Assembly (NCBI GenBank): GCA_021442545.1
Contig: JABUSX010000304.1
Coordinates: 1 to 9,969, forward strand
Direction: 5' to 3'
DNA length: 9,969 nucleotides
Source: Eubacterium sp.
GTDB lineage: Bacteria > Bacillota > Clostridia > Lachnospirales > Lachnospiraceae
Position 1 is the stretch's first letter, and the number at the start of each line of letters is the position of its first letter. Below are positions 1 to 7,652 of this stretch, piece by piece. A model generated the notes under the pieces. That model made no database searches. It was not told the DNA's origin and saw only the letters and a list, made by a program, of their open reading frames with translations. The position numbers and the translations under genes are program-made.

Positions 1-1
1 A

Positions 2-118
2 CTGCTTAAAAACCCGGACAGAGACGGTGAAAATTCCCGGAAAGACGGAAAAACAAAGAAAAAATCCGGGTCGGTAATCAACCGGCTCCTGAACAGGATG
101 ACCGGATACAGGAAATAG
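2..118 (+). CDS. C-terminal end of an unidentified upstream gene (partial)
   Basis: An open frame enters from the left edge and stops at TAG 116-118, seven bases before the tgt start, which is typical operon spacing. The 38 visible residues are strongly hydrophilic and basic (including the run DGKTKKKSGS) and end in LLNRMTGYRK. No domain, membrane segment or catalytic motif can be seen. It does not resemble the end of QueA or RuvB, which often sit near tgt. A second frame is also open from base 3 to a stop at 75-77, so the reading frame is not certain. The tight spacing to tgt favours the frame given here. Function unknown. Confidence 0.4.
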   Translation: MLKNPDRDGENSRKDGKTKKKSGSVINRLLNRMTGYRK

Positions 119-125
119 ACTTGCT

Positions 126-1280
126 ATGGCGGACAGAATAAAAAAAATTTCAGGATACACACTGCTGAAAAAAGAAGGACGTGCAAGACGAGGTGTTCTG
201 CAGACGGTTCACGGAACGATCCAGACACCTGTGTTTATGAATGTAGGAACAGCGGCAGCCATAAAGGGCGCTGTTTCTTCTGCCGATCTGGAAGAGATCG
301 GAACACAGGTGGAGCTGTGCAATACCTACCATCTGCATGTCCGTCCCGGTGATGAACTGATTTACCGTCTGGGCGGAGTCCGGAAATTTATGAACTGGAA
401 GGGACCGGTACTGACGGATTCCGGCGGCTTCCAGGTCTTTTCCCTGACGGATCTTCGGAAGATCAAAGAAGAGGGCGTGACTTTCCGTTCTCACATTGAC
501 GGAAAGAAGATCTTTATGGGACCCGAAGAAAGTATGCAGATCCAGTCGCATCTCGCTTCAACGATTGCCATGGCCTTTGACGAATGCCCTTCCAGCGTGG
601 CTGAACGCAGTTATATCCTGCAGTCCGTGGAAAGGACGACAAGGTGGCTTGTCCGCTGCAGACAGGAAATGGACCGGCTTAATTCCCTGGAAGAGACGCT
701 GAACAAAGACCAGCTCCTCTTCGGAATCAACCAGGGCGGTGTGTACGGCGATATCCGTATCGAACATGCGAAGGCGATCACGGAACTGGAACTGGACGGA
801 TATGCGGTCGGCGGGCTTGCCGTCGGAGAAACGCATGAGCAGATGTATGAAGTGCTTGAAAAAGTCGTTCCGTTTCTTCCGCAGAACAAACCGATCTATC
901 TGATGGGCGTCGGAACGCCCGAAAACATTCTGGAGGCTGTGGAACGGGGCGTCGACTTTTTTGACTGCGTCTATCCCAGCCGCAACGGGAGGCACGGGCA
1001 TGTGTATACGCATGCCGGACACCTGAATCTTTTCAATGCACAGTATGAGGCAGATGAACGTCCGATCGAGGAAAACTGTGACTGCCCGGCCTGCCGCAGA
1101 TACAGCCGTGCCTATATCCGGCATCTTCTGAAAGCGAAGGAAATGCTGGGCATGCGTCTCTGCGTCCTGCATAATCTGCGGTTTTACAATCATCTGACCG
1201 AAGAGATACGGGATGCACTGGACAAGGGAGAATTTGCCGATTATAAACACAGAACGCTTGCAGGCATGAAAAACGGGTGA
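126..1280 (+). CDS. tgt: tRNA-guanine(34) transglycosylase (queuosine biosynthesis)
   Basis: Tgt exchanges guanine-34 in the anticodon of GUN tRNAs (Asp, Asn, His, Tyr) for the queuosine precursor preQ1, in the cytoplasm. At 384 residues it has normal bacterial length. Visible hallmarks are DSGGFQ (98-103, with the general-base Asp98), FDECP (151-155, substrate pocket), YAVGGLAVGE (226-235), the nucleophile Asp280 in DFFDCVYPSRNGRHG, and a zinc site made by Cys318, Cys320, Cys323 and His349. Cys154 and Val233 match the bacterial preQ1-type pocket rather than the eukaryotic queuine type. Salvage of queuine cannot be excluded from sequence. AGGAAA at 110-115 lies ten bases before the ATG, a moderate ribosome binding site. 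It follows an unidentified partial gene by seven bases, and no queA is in view. The stop codon is embedded in a candidate promoter for yajC. Confidence 0.97.
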   Translation: MADRIKKISGYTLLKKEGRARRGVLQTVHGTIQTPVFMNVGTAAAIKGAVSSADLEEIGTQVELCNTYHLHVRPGDELIYRLGGVRKFMNWKGPVLTDSGGFQVFSLTDLRKIKEEGVTFRSHIDGKKIFMGPEESMQIQSHLASTIAMAFDECPSSVAERSYILQSVERTTRWLVRCRQEMDRLNSLEETLNKDQLLFGINQGGVYGDIRIEHAKAITELELDGYAVGGLAVGETHEQMYEVLEKVVPFLPQNKPIYLMGVGTPENILEAVERGVDFFDCVYPSRNGRHGHVYTHAGHLNLFNAQYEADERPIEENCDCPACRRYSRAYIRHLLKAKEMLGMRLCVLHNLRFYNHLTEEIRDALDKGEFADYKHRTLAGMKNG

Positions 1281-1286
1281 TATAAT
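1258..1286 (+). promoter_or_regulatory. Candidate extended -10 housekeeping promoter for yajC
   Basis: TATAAT (1281-1286) is a perfect -10 box and is preceded by TGA, so it reads TGnTATAAT, the extended -10 form. TTGCAG (1258-1263) sits exactly 17 bases upstream as a partial -35 (only TTG matches consensus). The TG of the extended motif is the tgt stop codon itself. Transcription would start near 1293, giving a leader of roughly 100 bases before yajC. Inferred from motif match only. Confidence 0.6.
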
Positions 1287-1293
1287 GTGTTTT

Positions 1294-1355
1294 CGAATGG
1301 AAACGGGTTCGGAAACAGCAGGAACCTGAAAGACCCGTGACCGTGAAGTGATTCG
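1294..1355 (+). other. Possible folded leader of yajC with competing stems
   Basis: Between the predicted transcription start and yajC are nested inverted repeats. CGAAT (1294-1298) can pair with ATTCG (1351-1355), and ACGGGT (1303-1308) with ACCCGT (1333-1338). A third pair, GGTTC (1306-1310) with GAACC (1322-1326), reuses bases of the second, so the two inner stems are mutually exclusive. There is no T-run, so this is not an intrinsic terminator, and it matches no riboswitch family I recognise. It may be chance pairing. Confidence 0.25.
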
Positions 1356-1396
1356 AGATATGATTGAAGCATAAGAAATGAGGAGGCTGTTTGCAT

Positions 1397-1840
1397 ATGG
1401 GAATTTTTAGTTTACTCGGCGGCGGTAGCAGCGGTGGCGGCGGTTTTACCATGATCATCATGTTGGTTCTTCTGTTCGGTGTCATGTATTTCCTGATGAT
1501 CCGTCCGCAGAAGAAAGAGCAGAAACGGATGCAGGAGATGCTGTCGAAGATGGAAGTCGGCGACGCAGTCATGACGACCAGCGGTTTTTACGGCATCATC
1601 ATAGATATCAGCGAAGATGATGTCATCGTCGAATTCGGCAACAACAAGAATTGCCGTATTCCCATGAAGAAGGCCGCCATTACGACAGTTGAGAAACCGG
1701 GACAGGCTCTTGAAGGACCGGCGGAACCGCAGCCTAAGAGAAGATTCTTTTTCGGAGGAGGAGCAGCTCAGCCCAAAGGAGAAGAAAAGGCTGCGGATAA
1801 AGCAGCCGAAAGCGCTGAAAAATCTGAAAAGAAGGATTAA
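1397..1840 (+). CDS. yajC: Sec translocon accessory protein YajC
   Basis: YajC is a small single-pass membrane protein that associates with SecDF and the SecYEG channel and assists protein export. The 147-residue product has a glycine/serine-rich start (residues 8-16), one membrane segment (about 18-35) and then the conserved IRPQKKEQKR stretch. It continues with the YajC core, including VGDAVMTTSGFYGIIIDI. The tail from about residue 100 is longer than usual and rich in Lys, Glu and Ala; many family members are near 85-110 residues in total. ATG 1397 is chosen because AGGAGG (1381-1386) is ten bases upstream. An in-frame TTG at 1391 would add two residues but leaves only four bases of spacing. 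A candidate promoter lies upstream and a terminator directly downstream, so it may be monocistronic. secD and secF do not follow. Confidence 0.93.
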   Translation: MGIFSLLGGGSSGGGGFTMIIMLVLLFGVMYFLMIRPQKKEQKRMQEMLSKMEVGDAVMTTSGFYGIIIDISEDDVIVEFGNNKNCRIPMKKAAITTVEKPGQALEGPAEPQPKRRFFFGGGAAQPKGEEKAADKAAESAEKSEKKD

Positions 1841-1843
1841 TGC

Positions 1844-1869
1844 AAAGACGCGCCTGAAGCGCGTCTTTT
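1844..1869 (+). terminator. Intrinsic terminator after yajC
   Basis: AAAGACGCGC (1844-1853) and GCGCGTCTTT (1859-1868) form a perfect ten-base-pair stem with a five-base CTGAA loop, starting three bases after the yajC stop. The 3' arm runs into a four-base T-run (1866-1869). The stem is GC-rich and strong but the T-run is short, so some read-through into leuB is possible. The left arm opens with AAA, so it may also act weakly on the opposite strand. Confidence 0.7.
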
Positions 1870-1974
1870 CATGCATCATGCAGAAACGGATCTATGGTGC
1901 GGAGCGGTACAGACGTATTCATTTCAGACCGGTTCGTACAGATCAGATCACAGCAGATATTCAGAGGTAAAAAT

Positions 1975-3057
1975 ATGGGTTATACAATCGGATTGATCCG
2001 CGGTGACGGCATCGGGCCGGAGATCGTGACAGAGGCAAAAAAAGTTCTTGATGCAGCAGCGGAAAAATACGGACATGAGTTTCGTTATGTCGAGATGCTT
2101 CTCGGAGGAGCTTCGATCGATGCGACAGGTGTTCCGCTTACGGATGAGACTATCACGGAGGCAAAGAAGTGCGATGCGGTCCTGATGGGATCAATCGGGG
2201 GTGATGCGGCAGTTTCTCCCTGGTATAAGCTGGAGCCTTCGAAACGTCCGGAAGCCGGCCTTCTCGGAATCCGGAAGGCACTCGGGCTCTTTGCAAATCT
2301 CCGCCCGGCTTATCTTTATAAGGAACTGAACGCAGCCTGTCCTTTGAAAGAGGAGATCATCGGAGACGGATTTGATCTGGTCGTTGTTCGGGAACTGACG
2401 GGTGGTCTGTATTTCGGAGCACGCAGAACAGAAGTCTTAAACGGAAAAGAAACGGCCACGGATACCCTTGTCTATAATGAAGATGAGATTCGCCGGATCG
2501 CACATCAGGCGTTTCAGATTGCGCGGAAGCGCAGAAACAAGGTTACCAGTGTCGACAAGGCAAATGTCCTGGATTCTTCCCGCCTCTGGCGGAAGGTCAC
2601 AGCGGAAGTTGCGAAAGAGTATCCGGAAGTCACGCTTGAAAACATGCTTGTGGATAACTGTGCCATGCAGCTTGTGCGGGATCCGGCACAGTTTGATGTT
2701 ATCCTCACGGAAAACATGTTCGGAGATATCCTTTCGGATGAAGCAAGCATGATTACCGGATCGATCGGCATGCTTTCTTCTGCAAGTCTGAATGAAACGT
2801 CGTTCGGTCTGTATGAACCGAGCCATGGTTCGGCACCGGATATCGCAGGCCAGGGAAAGGCGAATCCGATTGCAACAATTCTTTCTGCAGCCATGATGCT
2901 TCGGTATTCTCTGAATCTGAATACGGAAGCAGACGCTGTCGAGGAAGCGGTTCAGAAAGCCCTGACTGCAGGATATCGTACACCGGATATCTGGTCGGAA
3001 GGAATGAAGAAAGTCTCCACCTCGGAAATGGGAGATAAGATTGCGGAATTACTTTGA
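1975..3057 (+). CDS. leuB: 3-isopropylmalate dehydrogenase
   Basis: LeuB oxidises and decarboxylates (2R,3S)-3-isopropylmalate with NAD+ to give 2-oxoisocaproate, the penultimate step of leucine synthesis, in the cytosol. The 360-residue length is typical. Visible motifs are [11 protein letters not shown] (8-18), the substrate arginines in [15 protein letters not shown] (97-111), [12 protein letters not shown] (137-148, with Arg139 and Tyr146), the catalytic Lys195 in SVDKANVL, and Asp227 in VDNCAMQ. The metal-binding Asp251 and Asp255 are in [11 protein letters not shown], and the NAD loop is [15 protein letters not shown] (284-298). ATG 1975 is chosen because AGAGG (1963-1967) lies seven bases upstream and the family starts with this short strand. 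The frame stays open back to 1894 but those residues are not leuB-like. The 105 bases before the start contain no clear -35/-10 pair and no T-box. leuA, leuC and leuD are absent from the window. Confidence 0.96.
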   Translation: MGYTIGLIRGDGIGPEIVTEAKKVLDAAAEKYGHEFRYVEMLLGGASIDATGVPLTDETITEAKKCDAVLMGSIGGDAAVSPWYKLEPSKRPEAGLLGIRKALGLFANLRPAYLYKELNAACPLKEEIIGDGFDLVVVRELTGGLYFGARRTEVLNGKETATDTLVYNEDEIRRIAHQAFQIARKRRNKVTSVDKANVLDSSRLWRKVTAEVAKEYPEVTLENMLVDNCAMQLVRDPAQFDVILTENMFGDILSDEASMITGSIGMLSSASLNETSFGLYEPSHGSAPDIAGQGKANPIATILSAAMMLRYSLNLNTEADAVEEAVQKALTAGYRTPDIWSEGMKKVSTSEMGDKIAELL

Positions 3058-3088
3058 AAATTATTGAGCGTAATAAGAGGACAGATTT

Positions 3089-4765
3089 ATGAGAAGTGAT
3101 GCAGTTCGTACGGGTATGCAGCAGGCTCCGCACAGGAGTCTCTTTCGTGCATTGGGAATGACAGATGAAGAGATGAAGAAGCCGCTGATCGGTATCGTCA
3201 GCTCCTACAATGAGATCGTACCGGGTCATATGAATCTGGATAAGATCACGGAAGCAGTGAGGCTTGGCGTGGCAGAGGCAGGCGGTATGCCGGTCGTTGT
3301 TCCTGCAATTGCGGTCTGTGACGGCATTGCAATGGGGCATATCGGCATGAAGTATTCTCTGGTCACCCGCGATCTGATTGCGGATTCCACGGAATGCCTG
3401 GCACTTGCCCATCAGTTCGATGCGCTGGTCATGATACCGAACTGTGATAAAAACGTTCCCGGTCTTCTGATGGCGGCGGCCCGGATCAATGTTCCGACCG
3501 TTTTTGTCAGCGGCGGCCCCATGCTGGCCGGACACATCAATAAATGCAAGAAGAGTCTGTCCAGTATTTTTGAAGCAGTCGGTTCCTATGCAGCCGGAAA
3601 GATGACGGAAGAAGAGGTGCAGGTCTATGAGGAAAAGGTCTGTCCGACCTGTGGTTCCTGTTCCGGTATGTATACGGCCAACAGCATGAACTGCCTGACA
3701 GAGGTTCTCGGCATGGGTCTGCGCGGAAACGGTACGATTCCGGCGGTCTATTCTGCCCGTATCCGACTTGCGAAAAAGGCCGGCATGCAGGTTATGGAAT
3801 GTCTGAAGGCAGATCTGCGTCCGCGGGATATTATGACAAAGGAAGCGTTTCTGAATGCGCTGACCATGGATATGGCACTGGGCTGTTCCACAAACAGTAT
3901 GCTGCATCTTCCGGCGATCGCGCATGAAGCCGGATTTGACTTCCGTCCCGAACTGGCTAACGAGCTGAGTGAAAAAACACCGAATCTCTGCCATCTTGCG
4001 CCGGCAGGTCCTCACTATATGGAAGAGCTTGACGAGGCCGGCGGAATCTATGCCGTAATGAAAGAACTGGCGGATATCGGGCTGATCCATACAGACTGCA
4101 TGACCGTCACGGGAAAGACAGTCGGAGAGAATATTGCGGATGCGGTCAACCTCGATCCGGAGATCATCCGGCCGGTCGGCAATCCTTATTCCAAAACCGG
4201 TGGGATCGCCGTTCTGAAAGGAAACCTGGCCCCGAATACAGCAGTTGTCAAACGCTCTGCTGTTCTGCCGGAGATGATGGTGCATGAAGGACCTGCCCGC
4301 GTCTTTGACTGCGAAGAAGATGCTATTGCAGCCATAAAGGGCGGGAAGATTCATGAAGGTGATGTGGTCGTGATCCGCTACGAAGGACCCAAGGGCGGCC
4401 CCGGAATGAGGGAAATGCTGAATCCGACATCGGCCATTGCCGGTATGGGTCTGGACAAGACGGTGGCTCTTATCACAGACGGACGCTTCTCGGGTGCATC
4501 CCGCGGCGCCTCCATCGGACATGTCAGTCCGGAAGCTGCTGTCGGCGGTCCGATCGCTCTGGTAAAAGAAGGGGATATCATTTCAATCAATATTCCGGAA
4601 TATCGTCTTGAACTGAAAGTCTCTGATGAGGAGCTTGCAGAAAGAAAAGCGGCCTGGGTACCCAGAAAACCGAATGTGACAACGGGTTATCTGAAGCGTT
4701 ATGCACATCTGGTTACCAGCGCGGACAGCGGAGCGATTCTGAAAGTCGAAGGCGGAGAAGAATAA
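3089..4765 (+). CDS. ilvD: Dihydroxy-acid dehydratase
   Basis: IlvD dehydrates 2,3-dihydroxy-isovalerate and 2,3-dihydroxy-3-methylvalerate to the 2-oxo acids that become valine (and leucine) and isoleucine. The 558 residues carry both family signatures: NCDKNVPG (118-125) and [16 protein letters not shown] (463-478). Cluster cysteines visible are Cys119 (NCDK) and Cys191 in [10 protein letters not shown] (185-194); Asp78, Asp120 and Lys121 are expected magnesium-site residues. The N-terminal segment reads [11 protein letters not shown] (40-50), with Gly where the [2Fe-2S] class has a third cysteine. This points to the oxygen-sensitive [4Fe-4S] type known from E. coli. AAGAGG (3075-3080) lies eight bases before the ATG. 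It follows leuB by 31 bases, consistent with one transcript. Confidence 0.97.
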   Translation: MRSDAVRTGMQQAPHRSLFRALGMTDEEMKKPLIGIVSSYNEIVPGHMNLDKITEAVRLGVAEAGGMPVVVPAIAVCDGIAMGHIGMKYSLVTRDLIADSTECLALAHQFDALVMIPNCDKNVPGLLMAAARINVPTVFVSGGPMLAGHINKCKKSLSSIFEAVGSYAAGKMTEEEVQVYEEKVCPTCGSCSGMYTANSMNCLTEVLGMGLRGNGTIPAVYSARIRLAKKAGMQVMECLKADLRPRDIMTKEAFLNALTMDMALGCSTNSMLHLPAIAHEAGFDFRPELANELSEKTPNLCHLAPAGPHYMEELDEAGGIYAVMKELADIGLIHTDCMTVTGKTVGENIADAVNLDPEIIRPVGNPYSKTGGIAVLKGNLAPNTAVVKRSAVLPEMMVHEGPARVFDCEEDAIAAIKGGKIHEGDVVVIRYEGPKGGPGMREMLNPTSAIAGMGLDKTVALITDGRFSGASRGASIGHVSPEAAVGGPIALVKEGDIISINIPEYRLELKVSDEELAERKAAWVPRKPNVTTGYLKRYAHLVTSADSGAILKVEGGEE

Positions 4766-4832
4766 CGCGGCTGGAGCGGAGTGAGTCCGGTACTGTCTTT
4801 GAAATGAGAGTATTCGAAAACAGGAAGAGCCG

Positions 4833-4871
4833 CAGCATAGATTATGAATATTTTTTATGCTGAATATTTTT
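4833..4871 (+). other. AT-rich hairpin and direct repeat in the ilvD-ilvB spacer
   Basis: The 124-base gap between ilvD and ilvB contains CAGCATA (4833-4839) and its complement TATGCTG (4856-4862). These form a seven-pair stem, extendable by a G-T and an A-T pair, and the stem is followed by AATATTTTT (4863-4871). The same stretch holds the direct repeat TGAATATTTTT at 4845-4855 and 4861-4871. It could be a weak terminator or attenuator, a processing site, or an operator. The stem is AT-rich and the T-run is separated from it by AATA, so termination would be inefficient. I see no T-box specifier or antiterminator consensus and no convincing promoter in the gap. Confidence 0.3.
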
Positions 4872-4889
4872 CATAAGTGAGGGAGAAAC

Positions 4890-6572
4890 ATGCAGCTGAG
4901 CGGATCAGAAATCATTATTGAATGTCTGAAGGAACAGGGTGTGGATACCGTTTTCGGATATCCGGGAGGAACGATCCTGAATGTTTACGATGCGTTGTAC
5001 GGGCATCCGGAAATAAACCATATCCTGACATCCCATGAACAGGGTGCGGCACATGCCGCGGACGGATATGCACGTGCAACAGGAAAAGTGGGCGTCTGTT
5101 TTGCGACAAGCGGCCCCGGAGCGACAAACCTCGTAACCGGTATTGCAACAGCGTATATGGATTCGGTTCCGCTGGTTGCCATTACGGCCAATGTCGGCGT
5201 CAGCCTGCTGGGAACCGACGGTTTTCAGGAGATCGATATAGCCGGCGTTACGATTCCGATCACGAAATACAGCTGTATCGTAAAGGATGTGACCAAACTG
5301 GCCGATACGATCCGCCGGGCATTTACGATTGCCCGTACCGGACGTCCCGGTCCGGTTCTTGTTGATGTTACGAAGGATGTGACGGCTGCTCTGTGTGAAT
5401 ACAGAAGAGTAAAGCCGATTCTGCCGCGTCCTTCCGTTGATAAGATCACACAGAAAGATCTGGAAACCGCAGCGGATATGATCAATGAGTCTTCAAAACC
5501 CTACATTCTTGTCGGCGGCGGTGCGGTTATCTCCGGTGCAGAGCAGGAAGTCCGCATGCTGTCGCAGAAAATACAGGCTCCTGTCTGCGACACATTAATG
5601 GGAAAAGGCGTTTTTCCGGCAGACGATCCTTTATATATGGGAATGCTGGGCATGCATGGTACGAAGGGTTCCAATCTGGGGATCTACGGCTGTGACCTCC
5701 TGATCGCACTCGGAACACGTTTTTCCGACAGGGTTGCCGGCAACAAGCAGGATTTTGCCAGACAGGCTAAAATCCTTCAGATCGATGTCGATCCGGCTGA
5801 AATCAATAAAAACATCCTGGTAGATGCCAGCGTCAGCGGGGATCTGAAGGTTGTTCTTGAATATCTGCTTCCGAAGGTAGCTGAGAAGAAAAATGATGAG
5901 TGGCTTGCCGAGATGGCTGCGAAGAAGAAACTGACTTCCGACAAGGTATCCACGAAGACGCTGAACGGACCGGCCATCATCAGAGAGATCTATAAGGCAA
6001 CGAAGGGCGATGCCATCATCTGTACAGATGTCGGCCAGCATCAGATGTGGGCTGCGCAGTATTACGGCTTCAAAGAGCCGCGCAGGCTGATCACATCCGG
6101 CGGACTGGGTACGATGGGATATGGCCTCGGCGCTTCGATCGGAGCCAAATGCGGCTGCCCGGACAAGACGGTGATCAATATTGCAGGAGACGGCTGCTTC
6201 CGGATGAATATGAACGAACTGGCAACAGCCACCCGAAGCGGGATCCCGATCATTGAGGTCATTATCAACAACCATGTTCTCGGAATGGTCCGGCAGTGGC
6301 AGACATTATTCTACGGAAAACGCTATTCCAACACGATACTTCAGGATAAGGTGGATTTCGTGAAGGTTTCGGAAGGTATGGGCGCGGCAGCATGGCGGGC
6401 CGAAACACCGGCAGAGTTCCATGAGGCCCTGAAAAAAGCAATGAAATCCAAAATGCCTGCGGTTATTGAATGTGTCATCGATCAGGACGATAAGGTATTC
6501 CCGATGATACCGGCAGGAAAGGCCAACCGCGAGACATTTGATGAGAAAGACTTAAGGAGGATGAAGAAATGA
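4890..6572 (+). CDS. ilvB: Acetolactate synthase, catalytic large subunit
   Basis: This thiamine-diphosphate enzyme condenses two pyruvates to 2-acetolactate, or pyruvate with 2-oxobutyrate, the first common step of valine/leucine and isoleucine synthesis. Its 560 residues show three domains. The N-terminal pyrimidine-binding domain has the catalytic Glu50 in SHEQGAAHAADGYAR. The middle domain has LGTRFSDRVAGN (274-285), the FAD-type signature of biosynthetic AHAS, which argues against catabolic AlsS. The C-terminal diphosphate domain has GDG (433-435), a closing NN (460-461) and LGMVRQWQ (464-471). The loop LLGTDGFQEIDI (106-117) is of the form I associate with clostridial IlvB. GAGGGAG (4879-4885) precedes the ATG. 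No ilvN regulatory subunit follows. Instead the stop codon overlaps serC by ATGA, so translation of the two is probably coupled. Confidence 0.96.
   Translation: MQLSGSEIIIECLKEQGVDTVFGYPGGTILNVYDALYGHPEINHILTSHEQGAAHAADGYARATGKVGVCFATSGPGATNLVTGIATAYMDSVPLVAITANVGVSLLGTDGFQEIDIAGVTIPITKYSCIVKDVTKLADTIRRAFTIARTGRPGPVLVDVTKDVTAALCEYRRVKPILPRPSVDKITQKDLETAADMINESSKPYILVGGGAVISGAEQEVRMLSQKIQAPVCDTLMGKGVFPADDPLYMGMLGMHGTKGSNLGIYGCDLLIALGTRFSDRVAGNKQDFARQAKILQIDVDPAEINKNILVDASVSGDLKVVLEYLLPKVAEKKNDEWLAEMAAKKKLTSDKVSTKTLNGPAIIREIYKATKGDAIICTDVGQHQMWAAQYYGFKEPRRLITSGGLGTMGYGLGASIGAKCGCPDKTVINIAGDGCFRMNMNELATATRSGIPIIEVIINNHVLGMVRQWQTLFYGKRYSNTILQDKVDFVKVSEGMGAAAWRAETPAEFHEALKKAMKSKMPAVIECVIDQDDKVFPMIPAGKANRETFDEKDLRRMKK
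6554..6560 (+). promoter_or_regulatory. Strong ribosome binding site for serC inside ilvB
   Basis: AAGGAGG is a near-perfect Shine-Dalgarno sequence eight bases upstream of the serC ATG, located within the last codons of ilvB. It fixes the serC start at 6569 rather than at the ATG at 6561, which is in the ilvB frame. It implies that serC can be initiated strongly on the same mRNA as ilvB. Confidence 0.85.
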
Positions 6573-7651
6573 GCAGAGTGTACAATTTTTCGGCGGGACC
6601 CGCAGTACTTCCGGAGGAAGTTCTTCTGGAGGCACAGGAAGAGATGATGGATTATCGCGGCTGCGGTATGTCTGTGATGGAGATGAGTCATCGTTCCAAA
6701 ATGTTCCAGCAGATCATAGATGAGGCAGAGGCAGATATCCGAAGTCTTCTTTCCATTCCGGATGATTACGCAGTGCTGTTCCTTCAGGGCGGTGCTTCCC
6801 TGCAGTTTGCACAGATACCCATGAACCTGATGAAGAACCGTGTGGCGGATTATATCGTTACCGGAACCTGGGCCAAGAAAGCCTGGCAGGAAGCAGCACG
6901 CTACGGAAAAGCCAACAAACTGGCTTCTTCGGAAGATAAGATGTTCAGCTACATTCCGGACTGCTCGGATCTTCCTGTCGATCCCGCGGCGGATTATGTG
7001 TATATCTGCGAAAACAATACCATCTACGGCACCAAGTATAAAGAGCTGCCGAATACCAAAGGCAAACTGCTCGTTTCAGATGTATCCAGCTGCTTCCTTT
7101 CCGAGCCGGCTGACATCACGAAATACGGCATCATGTACGGCGGCGTGCAGAAGAATATCGGACCGGCCGGCCTTGTCGTTTCAATCGTACGCAAGGATCT
7201 GATTACGGATGATGTGCTGGAAGGCACCCCGACGATGATGAAGTTTAAGACACAGGCAGATGCAGGCTCCATGTACAATACCCCCAATTGCTACAGCATC
7301 TATATCTGCGGCAAGGTATTCAAATGGCTCCTGAAAAACGGCGGTCTTGAAGCGGCCAAGAAGCACAACGAGGAAAAGGCAGCGATTCTCTACGATTATC
7401 TGGACAGCAGCAGCATGTTCCGCGGAACTGTGGAAAAGAAAGACCGCTCTCTCATGAATGTTCCCTTTGTGACAGGTGACAAGGATCTCGATGCGAAGTT
7501 CGTTGCGGCCGCAAAGGAAGCAGGTCTTGAGAATCTGAAGGGACACCGCAGCGTCGGCGGCATGAGGGCAAGTATTTACAACGCCATGCCCATCGAAGGT
7601 GTACGTGCACTCGTAAAATTCATGACTGAGTTCGAAAAGGAGAATAGCTGA
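6569..7651 (+). CDS. serC: Phosphoserine aminotransferase
   Basis: SerC is a PLP enzyme that transfers the amino group of glutamate to 3-phosphohydroxypyruvate, giving O-phosphoserine, the second step of serine synthesis. It may also act on the related step of pyridoxal phosphate synthesis, as in E. coli. The 360-residue length is normal. Visible motifs are NFSAGPAVLP (6-15), the phosphate-binding His41-Arg42 in MSHRS, and the cofactor-binding GGAS (74-77). Trp101 should stack on PLP. ENNTIYGT (148-155), Asp171 in SDVSS, the Schiff-base Lys195 in YGGVQKNIGPAG, and GHRSVGGMRASIYNA (325-339, substrate arginines) complete the site. It begins inside the ilvB stop (ATGA) and is followed by serA after one base, so it sits in the middle of one operon. 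Confidence 0.97.
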   Translation: MSRVYNFSAGPAVLPEEVLLEAQEEMMDYRGCGMSVMEMSHRSKMFQQIIDEAEADIRSLLSIPDDYAVLFLQGGASLQFAQIPMNLMKNRVADYIVTGTWAKKAWQEAARYGKANKLASSEDKMFSYIPDCSDLPVDPAADYVYICENNTIYGTKYKELPNTKGKLLVSDVSSCFLSEPADITKYGIMYGGVQKNIGPAGLVVSIVRKDLITDDVLEGTPTMMKFKTQADAGSMYNTPNCYSIYICGKVFKWLLKNGGLEAAKKHNEEKAAILYDYLDSSSMFRGTVEKKDRSLMNVPFVTGDKDLDAKFVAAAKEAGLENLKGHRSVGGMRASIYNAMPIEGVRALVKFMTEFEKENS

Positions 7652-7652
7652 G

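Noticed and set aside
1870..1974. T-box, riboswitch or promoter ahead of leuB
   Set aside because: I could not find a T-box antiterminator consensus, a terminator hairpin or a -35/-10 pair with acceptable spacing. Only weak TATTCA-like boxes are present. A promoter probably exists here or read-through occurs, but I cannot place it.
2753..4522. A 589-codon open frame on the minus strand opposite leuB and ilvD
   Set aside because: It lies antisense to two unmistakable genes, is rich in His, Arg and Cys as expected of a mirror frame in such codon use, and shows no domain or ribosome binding site.
4770..4790. T-box-like GC-rich stretch after ilvD
   Set aside because: The GCGG and GTCCGG words only loosely resemble T-box elements. 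There is no antiterminator consensus and the pairing is only four to five bases.
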